64,000 bases of DNA, taken from Edaphochlamys debaryana (lineage: Eukaryota > Chlorophyta > Chlorophyceae > Chlamydomonadales). Under the pieces are notes generated by a model. It saw only the letters and a list, made by a program, of their open reading frames with translations. It was not told the origin of the DNA and ran no database searches. Positions 49,458-64,000 of this stretch are shown piece after piece. Within the stretch, counting starts at the first letter, position 1; each line of letters opens with the position of its first letter. The DNA is taken from assembly GCA_016858145.1 (NCBI GenBank), contig JAEHOE010000033.1:806001-870000 (forward strand), in the 5' to 3' direction. The position numbers and the translations under genes are program-made.

Positions 49458-52400
49458 ATGTCGCGCAACGCGGCCAACCGGCTGGTGTCGGCCCTCTTCA
49501 GGGCCAACCAGCAAGGTCTGTCAGCCTCATGGAGCGTGGGTGGCACCCGGCTCAAGTCGGCCATGCCCCAGCCGACGGATGCCAAGGACGATGACCTGCA
49601 CCATAAGGACGGCAAGGTGCTGCACCCGCACCTGATCAACGAGAACGTGCTGAAGACCCAGTACGCCGTGCGCGGAGAGCTCTACCTGCGTGCCGAGCAG
49701 CTCCGCAAGGAGGGCAAGGACATCATTTTCACCAACGGTGCGTTGTTACACGGCAGTTGACCACACTGGAGCGCGCCTGAAGGGTCGGAAGCTGGATACG
49801 TAGTGCGAAGGGGCTGACGATCGACACGTCTGCTTGCAATGTCTCGGGTTTAGCGTGTGCGAATCACCCGTATCCAGGCCCCAGATCGCCACTGACGCTG
49901 CTGTATCCGGTTTTCTTGCAGTCGGCAACCCGCACGCGCTTGGCGCCAAGCCTATGACCTTCCCTCGCCAGGTGAGCATCCGGTGCGCGGTCTTGTTCGA
50001 GGCCCGCTCGCAGCGCAGCGCTGGTTGTTACCAATAGGGGCGAAAGGTTTGGCGGTGGGCACGGGCTCAGCGTCGCGGGTGGCAGGGTCGTTGGTTGGAA
50101 CATGCCGCGTCCGAGCCCGAGATAAGGGCCGATTGCCCACGTGTGAGCGCTTTCGGACCTGTCGCGTGGGGTGCGAACCAAGGCAGCAGTTTGTGGGCTG
50201 ACGGCGTGCCACGGCGGTCAGCCCCGACGTCACAGCCGGATCACTTCTCAACCCCTGCACGGGCAACCCAGGCCCCCAACCCCCGCGCCGGGTCCGGCCC
50301 CCTTCCCCCGAGGTCTCTGTCCGCCAATCTTCTCCACCACGGCTCTCTACACAGCGCTGCCCACAGCCAGCCTAACCCCACCTACAGCCCGCCCCACCTC
50401 CGCCGACCCTCCTACACCTCCCCACCCCGTCCCCCTCCACTTCCCCTCTCCCCCCCCCCCAGGTCCTGGCACTCTGCGCCGCGCCCTTCCTCCTGGACCA
50501 CCCTCGGGTCTCTGAGATGTTCCCCCCGGACGCCATCGCCCGCGCCAAGAAGATCCTGGCCGCCTTCAAGGGCGGCGTGGGCGCCTACACGGACTCGCGC
50601 GGCAACCCGCTGGTGCGCGAGGAGGTGGCCAAGTTCATCGAGCAGAGGGACGGCGTGCCCTCCAACCCGGACGTGAGTGGGGGAGGGAGTGGGGTGGTGG
50701 AGGAAGGGGTTGGAGGGCGGGGAGGTAGGCTGGGGTGGGATGCGAGAGTGCTGCTATGAAAGGAGTGAGGCGGCGTGCCCTCCAACCCGGATGTGCTGGC
50801 CAGGGAGGGAGACGGTTGGCCCTGCAGCCCGGAGGGTCGAGGGACAGGCGGAGGGGTGCGTTCCAGACCCTGGCCCATGGGGACTGCTGCCGCCCCGCTG
50901 ACGCATCCGCATCCTTCGCATTTGCGCGCTCCCCTTGCTGACCCCCACCCCCACCCCACCCCAGCACATCTTCCTGACGGACGGCGCCTCGGTGTCCGTG
51001 CGGCTGTGCCTCAACGCCATGATCCGCCACGAGCGGGACTCGATCCTGGTGCCCATCCCCCAGTACCCGCTCTACTCGGCCTCCATCCGCCTCTACGGTG
51101 CGTGCGGTGTGCTGTGGCAGGGAGGGCTCGGAGGGTCTGGATCCAAGGGAGATCGGGCTAGACTCATAAAGGAAGGGCTTGGGGCAAGAAGGGCTCGAAC
51201 GCGAAGGGCTCGGTTGCGGGGCCAAGTCAATCCCGGGAAAGGCCTGCATCCCGGAAGGAAAAGCCCCGTGACGGGCGGCCAGGGCTAAAAGTTTCCACAA
51301 AGCTGGATGCGGGGCGCGATCAAGGATTTAAAGCGAGACCGCCTGTTCTCCGCGCTCCCTGCCCCCCGGGGCCATGCCGTTCTCTCCAGTTTTCGGTTCG
51401 TCAAAGGTCACCCTCTCGCCTCTCCTCCCCCTCCTCCCCCCCTCTCCCCCAACGCAGGCGGCTCCCTGGTGGGGTACTACCTGGACGAGAAGGCCGGGTG
51501 GGGCCTGAGCGCGGAGGAGCTGCGGCGGTCGCTCAAGGAGGCGCGGGACGAGGGCAAGCTGGTGCGGGGGCTGGTCTTCATCAACCCCGGCAACCCCACG
51601 GGTGAGGAAGAGGGGTGGGTGGGAGGGGGGAGGGGGGAGGAGGGGAGGGGAGGGTGGGAAGAGGGAGGGATGGAGTATGGGAATTCCTTGGCAAGGAACC
51701 GACGGGTGGCGAGGAGGAGTGGAGGGGGCTGAGGGAGAGGCGGTGGAGGGAAGGGAGAAGGCCACAGGGGCGGACAAGCCCGACTCCGACTGACCGTGAG
51801 GTTGATGGAGGGTGGAGGTTGACACGCAGTGAAGGGGTGTGCCGTGGTGCACCGGGGTGTGCCGGGGGAAGTGCGTGGAGGGAGCAGCGGGGGACAACTT
51901 GGGTCAAGTGGGGAGGGCGGTTGCGAGGGCCAGGGAGACAGCGAAGGGGGCAGGAGGGGTGCCCAGCAGGACGGTGTGGGCGCAGATGCAGCACGTCAGG
52001 CCACAAGCGCATGCATTTGCTGCGTTCTGGACTGTTTGGGACATTGGGAGTCGGGCAAAGCGCGGGGCTTCGGCGCACATCGAAGCCGCGCGTGGAGCTG
52101 TGTGGGGAGCCTCTTGGGCCGCCTCAAGGGGCGGCTCTCTGGACGGGGCCCCCTGGCGGGCTTCCCTTGGCGGCCCCAACCCGGCGCTGTTGACCCGGTC
52201 CGACCCAACCCTCAGTGTGATTGGTTTCCTCAACCTCCCCTCTCCTTCCGCCCCACCACCCCCCACCCCCGCAGGCCAGTGCCTGAGCCGCGACAACCTG
52301 GCTGAGCTCATCAAGTTCTGCTACGAGGAGCGCATCGTGCTCATGGCGGACGAGGTGTACCAGGTGGGGGGGCGGGGGGGAATGGAGAGGGGGCGTGTGT

Positions 52401-55260
52401 GTTTTGGGGGCAGGTGCGTGTCAGGCGGGAGGGGGGCGGATCGTGCTCTTGGCGGACGAGGTGTAACCAGGAGGTATCACCTTTGACGCATTGGAACTTG
52501 GACGGACCAGCGAGGGATAGCACATGGGGAAGGGGGAGACGGCGGAGGGTCCTAAAGGGAGCGGGGTATCGTGGGAGATTGGATTTTTAGATTGGAAGTT
52601 AGCTGCATTAGGTCCTGGCCGGTTTGGAGAGGGCGAAGGCATTTGGAGCGCGGTACAGCTCTTCTCAGCCAGACCTCAGGAGCGAGAATCCGGGGATTGG
52701 GGAGGAGCGGGGGGCGCCCGGCAGCCCCGTCCAGCCCAGCCCCGTCCTCAGCCGCAAGTCTGGTACCGGTATCCAGCCCTGTCCTCACCTTGCCCCCTCC
52801 CTTTCCCCCCCCCTCCCTCCCCCTCCCCCTCCCCCACCCCCCTCCACAGGAGAACGTGTACCAGGACGAGCGGCCCTTCGTGTCGGCCAAGAAGGTGCTG
52901 TGGGAGATGGGCGAGCCCTACCGCTCGCAGGTGGAGCTGCTGTCGTTCCACACCGTGTCCAAGGTGTGTTTGTGGGGGGGGGGTGCTGGGGGGGAGAGAG
53001 GGCGGGGGTAGGGAGGCGGGGGCTGTCGTTCCAAACATGCTCGGGGCGCAAACATGCTCGGGGCGAATGTGCATGTGTAGTGCGGGCCGTGGAGAGGGGC
53101 AAGGGGGGCAGGGAGAGGGGGCCGTGTAGGAGGCGACTGCAGACGGGCTGTCCAGGGTGTGTGTGGGCGGGGCAGGTCGGCCACAATTCCGCGGCTGGCA
53201 GCTAGCGTGGCGGCTGCTGGGTGAGCCGCGGGGGGCGGCACGGGCGGGGGGCGTGTGGGCAGGCCGCGGGGGCTTCGCAGCGCTTGTAGGTTGCAGCCGC
53301 CAGGCGTAGGGCTGGGTGCCGGCGGTCCTTGACTGGCCACCACGGAGGCAGCTTCGCGCACCCGGCCAAGCCCACACGGGCTACCGTTGAAGGCACACTC
53401 CAGCCCATTCAGGGCCTGCGCGCAGGGCTCTACATACTGGAGCCTTGCGTGCAGGCCCTGTATGGGCTCGAGTGTGTCTTTGACAGTAGCTCGTGGGGGA
53501 TCTGGGAGAGCGCGAGGTGCGCGGGGGACACCCAGGGCGTCTGGGTAGGTGGGGGTTGCTAGATGGGGGTCGCCGCACTTGAGGCGGGTGGGGCCTTCCC
53601 CTCGGTCGCCATGCGTCCGGAGCGCTATGCACAGTGTCCGCGTGAGGAGGGCCGCTTGGCTGGGAATGGAGTCGGCAGGGGCGGTTGGGAGGAGCGTGAG
53701 GGCAGCGGGGTGGATGGGCTACGGAAGGGGCGCTGAGGGCAGGCAGCGCACGGCACGCACGCCACCTTACTCCGGTGCCAGAATGGGCGAAGAGGCCAGG
53801 CAGCGCACGGCAGAGGACACGGGGGCCGGCCCGCTTAACGCACGCATAGCTGCTCTGCCCAACGGTCGCAGTCCCCCACACGTCTCCTCACCGCCTTTCC
53901 GTCTCTCCTCCCCCGCCTCTCCCCCTACCCCCATCCCCCCTGCCAGGGCACGGCCGGCGAGTGCGGCCTGCGCGGCGGCTACGTGGAGATGACCAACATC
54001 CACCCGGGCGCCATCGAGGAGGTCTACAAGTGCGCCTCCATCAACCTCTCGCCCAACACCATGGGCCAGATCGCGCTCTCGTGCCTCGTCAACCCCCCCA
54101 AGAAGGGTGCGTGCGTCGAGGATGGGTTGGTGAAGCGCGGTGCGAATGCACGAGGGCTGGGTCTGGATTGCATGGGCCCGGGCCTGGGCCTGCTCTGCGG
54201 CTGTAGGGGAGCCACCAGCCGGGAACGGAGCCGGCAGTGGAGCGAGAAGGCGGGCCGCCGGGACTCACGCCCGAGCGCACGAGGTCCAGCTCTCAGCCCC
54301 CTCTGACCCTTCTGTTCCGCTCCTCCTGTGCGCCCCACCCCCTACTCCTCGTACGAAGAGGCGACCCCTCTTACGACCCGTCCCCAGCCCCCTGACCCGT
54401 TCTGTGCGCCCTCCCGTACGCCCTCCGCAGGCGACCCCTCGTACGAGCAGTTTGTGGCGGAGAAGGCCGCGGAGCTGGCCTCGCTGCGGCGGCGCGCGCA
54501 CATGGTGACGGACGGCTTCAACGCGCTGCAGGGCGTCACCTGCAACTTCACGGAGGGAGCCATGTACGCCTTCCCGCAGGTGGGTTTGTCCGGGAGGCGG
54601 GAGCGCGCGGAGCGGGGAGCGGGGGGCGGGGAGCGGGGCGGGGCGGGGAGGAGCGGGGGAGGGGTAGGAGTTGGGTGGGAGGAGGGCGGAAGAGGGCTTG
54701 CTCGGACTGGGCTAGACCCACATCGAAGCCTTGTCGCCCTCTGCTGCGCCTGCCCGCCCACTGCCTGCTCTCTCCTCCCTGCGCTTACGTCTCACGTCCC
54801 CCCTCCCCACCCCCCCATCCCCCAGATCCGCCTCCCCCCCAAGGCCCTGGAGGCCGCCAAGGCCGCGGGCAAGGCCGGGGACGTCTTCTACTGCCTCAAG
54901 CTGCTCGAGGCCACCGGCATCTCCACCGTGCCCGGATCGGGCTTCGGCCAGGTGCGGCCGGGGGCTCGATGCTGCTGGTGCTGTGATGCTGTGGGGCAGG
55001 GGCTCAGAAGCTTTGTACGGTAGCCACGCGCGCCGTTGGCATGTGTGTAAATCCCCCTCCTTACACTGTGCTCTAACACGTGTGCCTGACCGTCCTCCTC
55101 CGCCTTGCTGCCCCCCTTCCCCCCGCTCCCCCCTCCCCCCCCGCAGGAGGAGGACACGTTCCACCTGCGCACCACCATCCTGCCGCGCGAGGAGGTGATG
55201 ACGCACTTCGTGGAGGCCTTCGACAAGTTCCACAAGGACTTCATGAAGCAGTACTCGTAA
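49458..55260 (+). CDS. Alanine aminotransferase (PLP fold type I), probably mitochondrial
   Basis: Interconverts alanine and 2-oxoglutarate with pyruvate and glutamate. Exons: 49458-49737, 49922-49971, 50463-50672, 50965-51097, 51458-51601, 52275-52363, 52850-52963, 53947-54106, 54431-54579, 54826-54951, 55147-55260; phases close, 522 residues, normal for plant AlaAT. N-terminus MSRNAANRLVSALFRANQQG is Arg/Ala-rich and amphipathic, fitting a mitochondrial presequence. Family signs: VGNPHALGAKPMTFPRQ, GAYTDSRGNPLVREEVAKFI, HIFLTDGASVSVRLCLN, VFINPGNPTGQCL, VLMADEVYQENVYQ, Schiff-base Lys340 in SFHTVSKGTAGECGLRGGY, SGFGQEEDTFHLRTTILP. Length and motifs would also fit a glutamate:glyoxylate aminotransferase, a close relative; AlaAT is preferred because of the presequence and the absence of a peroxisomal C-terminal tripeptide (it ends QYS). 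Introns 3, 6 and 8 carry partial copies of neighbouring exon edges. Confidence 0.93.
50771..50795 (+). repeat. Copy of AlaAT exon 3 end inside intron 3
   Basis: CGGCGTGCCCTCCAACCCGG at 50651-50670 recurs identically 120 bases downstream, followed by ATGTG instead of ACGTG (the donor). Confidence 0.85.
52440..52471 (+). repeat. Copy of AlaAT exon 6 end inside intron 6
   Basis: Matches 52334-52365 (the VLMADEVYQ coding end) with a few changes; an added A in GTGTAACCAGG puts a stop codon in the copy and breaks its frame. Confidence 0.8.
54361..54376 (+). repeat. Copy of AlaAT exon 9 start near the end of intron 8
   Basis: GCGACCCCTCTTACGA matches the first bases of exon 9 (54431-54446) with one difference, 70 bases upstream of the true acceptor. 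Confidence 0.65.
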
Positions 55261-56442
55261 ATGTACTGCCCGTACGGCAGTACATGTAGCTGTACGGCAT
55301 GTGTGTACGGTTACGTGTACGGCACGTGTACAACACGGCATGCAGCAAAGGAAGGTCGTCGTGCTCGGAAGAAGCGGTGACGGTGTAGGGCGGGTGACTG
55401 GCCATTTGCGTTTTACAGGCGATGGCGTGTTGGTGGGGTGCGGGGCGGGCGAGTGTGGCCGTTTTGTAGCATGGCAGCATCGCCCTACGCTTCGCTACTT
55501 GCCACTGTAGCTTATTGTGTTGGGAGCATTGGGTTTGGTTGCCGGGCCGAGAAGATCAGTGAACGCGTAGTGAGTGCGGGGGTGGGCGGAGCGGTGAAAG
55601 GAGTTGCTGTGTTGCTGGTGACTGCGGCAAAGCAATGGTTGAGGCAAGGTTGCACCGGTGGGGCCAGCTGGGGGCCATGGGCCATTACTAACGCTGCATG
55701 CTGCTCGCATGCCAGGTCGCAAAAATTGCACAACAGCGCAAGAAAGTTTTGGAGTTCTTGTGGTCACAGCGGTCGGAGGTCCCTGTGTAAGACGACTTCC
55801 GACGCACTCCGACTCTCTTGTCCCCCTGCCGATGCGATTGCACTTTGCTGGAATCGCTGAAACTCTCTCCTCCCCCTGCTGATAGGCGCAAGAAGCACGT
55901 TGTAAGCGCGGAAGGGAACAATTCGGCGCGGGGCAGCGACGGCACGACGGCAAAGGCGCGGAATCGTTCGGAAGGTGAAGTGTCTTCAGCGGCTGCTGGA
56001 GACATTCAGGTCTGCGACCTCTGGTCTGAACCCGAAGAGACTGGTAAGGGAGGGAGGGAGGGAAGGTGCGACCTCGCAGCGAGCGCGGGCCGCGGGCCCT
56101 TGAGGGGCAGGAGGAACGCGCAATGCGGGGGGACGGGGCCGAACTGAGGGGCAGGGTATCGCGGGCAAGCGTGCCCGAGTGCCGACGTGTGCCCCCCCGC
56201 TCGACACTTTCTTGCGAAATATCGCTTGCCTTCGTGCTGGCGAAGCTCCGCAAGTCAGAGTGGGCCGCTAATGCAGCGCGTCGGGGCAGGCCGGGCATGC
56301 AGGGCCAGGCCATGGCCGACATCTGCGCTGGGATCCGGCCCGAGCACTGTGACCCGACCAGACGCTGCTTCCTACACGCGCATAGGCGACGGGCGCAAAA
56401 AGGCATTAGGCGTTGGCCGTGTTACACTTATCCCGGCCGAAA
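55261..56442. other. Spacer between AlaAT and threonine synthase
   Basis: AlaAT 3' UTR, then threonine synthase promoter. Just after the AlaAT stop (55263-55335) GTACGGC and related motifs are packed closely. No coding pattern recognised. An AT-richer GTTACACTTATCC lies about 20 bases before the threonine synthase ATG. Confidence 0.5.
55901..55905 (+). terminator. Poly(A) signal TGTAA (AlaAT)
   Basis: TGTAA about 640 bases after the AlaAT stop, on the coding strand. Confidence 0.5.
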
Positions 56443-63041
<6,599 letters not shown>

Positions 63042-63994
63042 ATGGGCCCGCTGGGGCCGGGGCCGGCCGGCGGCGAGGGCGGCGCGGGGCTGGGCTCCGC
63101 CTCCACCGCAGACATGCGGTGCCTGGCGGACAGCGGAGACCTGGCGCGTGCGGCTGTGGTGAGCGGGGATGAAGATGTGGGAGGGGGGGCACCTGGGCCC
63201 GCGGCTGGGGCCCGCTGGTGTCCGGCGAAAGTCCAGTTATGTGAGATGCGCAAGGGCGGTTTCTGCTGGGCAGTGGGGCTGAGAGAGCAAACAGTGTTCA
63301 AGCATACCCACACAGCGCTTTCGTCTCTGCCCCCTTGGTCCCCGCCTGGCGCCCAGTCCTAGCCCCAGGCCCAGCCTCGACCCCGCCCCAAACCCTGAAC
63401 CGCGCCCCCATCCCTCACCCCACCCTTTCAGGTCACGCAAGGGGACCTGGGGGCCGCCTCGGGGGCCGATCGTCCCTCGGTGTTGCCAGGGCAGGTGGCG
63501 AGGCATGAGTCGTGGGGAAGTTTGCATCCAGCTGGGATGGGGCCGCAGATGGGTGGTGTGGCATTGAACACAGGAGGAACTGGACGGGGGCAATGGTGGA
63601 CTGCGCGGGTACGGCACTAACGGCAGGCACATGGAGCAGCACAGATGTACAGTACGGGCCTCCGTCCTCGTAGGCGCATGGAGCCGTACAGACCGGTGAC
63701 CCGTATGCTGTGGTAGGTCGAGTGGGACCAACAGCTCCGGCAGCACTCGGCAGCTTACCCACCAGCGCTGGTACGGCGGGTGCGCAACTCTCACTTGCAG
63801 ATCTCGCATTGCCCCGGCCCTCGTGGAACATCCGGTAGTTGCATCGCGTGCAGGCTATAGCTGGGGCTGTGCTGGGGCCCGGACGCCAGCGCGTGTGCTT
63901 TTGCGCTAGTTGCCCTCCTTGCATGCAGGCATGTGTCACCGTAGATCGACGGAGCGTTAGGGCGACTCCGATAGGGGACGTCCGGATCCTTGAG
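63042..63994 (+). CDS. Start of an unrecognised gene, 3' end outside window
   Basis: Exons proposed: 63042-63158, 63432-63494, 63929-63994, all phase 0 with good edges (GTGAGC, GTGGCG and GTATGG donors; TTTCAG, TGCAG acceptors). The product begins MGPLGPGPAGGEGGAGLGSA, followed by TADMRCLADSGDLARAAV, VTQGDLGAASGADRPSVLPGQ in part, and ACVTVDRRSVRATPIGDVRI. No domain is recognisable in the 82 residues visible. Support comes from consistent phases and a TATA-like box; an additional exon between 63494 and 63929 is possible. Confidence 0.35.
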
Positions 63995-64000
63995 GTATGG

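Overview
The window looks like nuclear DNA of a GC-rich volvocine (Chlamydomonas-like) green alga. Genes are split into many short exons with GTGAGT/GTGCGT-type donors and C-rich polypyrimidine tracts before CAG acceptors. Coding third positions are almost all G or C, TGTAA polyadenylation signals lie several hundred bases after some stops, and the predicted proteins are plant/algal. I cannot name the species. Exon models below were built by hand: splice sites were accepted only when the reading phase closed and, where a family was recognised, when the joined protein matched it.

Layout. 0.1-4.3 kb (+): the 3' part of a sodium:solute symporter of the DUR3-like type. 6.2-12.1 kb (-): PYRR, a riboflavin-pathway protein with a dead deaminase domain, a RibD-type reductase domain and a NADAR (COG3236) domain. 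14.7-18.1 kb (+): a secreted V8/trypsin-like serine protease with a long Gly/Ala/Pro-rich pro-region. 19.5-26.9 kb (-): three tandem WrbA-like flavodoxin quinone reductases, one with a dual-acylation N-terminus resembling the algal AGG3 type. 27.5-33.0 kb (+): a plastid-type alpha/beta hydrolase. 34.1-39.6 and 41.1-45.8 kb (+): two paralogous giant Ala-rich, Asp/Tyr-rich single-pass membrane proteins that I do not recognise. 47.0-49.0 kb (-): ChaC-type gamma-glutamylcyclotransferase. 49.5-55.3 kb (+): alanine aminotransferase, probably mitochondrial. 56.4-60.9 kb (+): threonine synthase, probably plastidic. 63.0 kb to the edge (+): the start of a possible further gene.

The genes do not form one pathway. 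They cover amino-acid metabolism (AlaAT, threonine synthase), glutathione turnover (ChaC), flavin synthesis and flavin use (PYRR, WrbA), transport and secretion. Two gene pairs are divergent over short intergenic regions (26.9-27.5 kb and 49.0-49.5 kb) and one pair is convergent (45.8-47.0 kb).

Most worth a second look: the tandem pair of unknown membrane proteins with a conserved cytosolic ExxLL/acidic-serine tail; a recurring pattern in which the last 20-35 bases of an exon, or the first bases of one, are duplicated inside the adjacent intron in four different genes; GC-AG introns in two genes; and a strong excess of the palindromic motif GCCGTAC/GTACGGC in introns and flanks. I saw no rRNA, tRNA, CRISPR array or complete transposable element.
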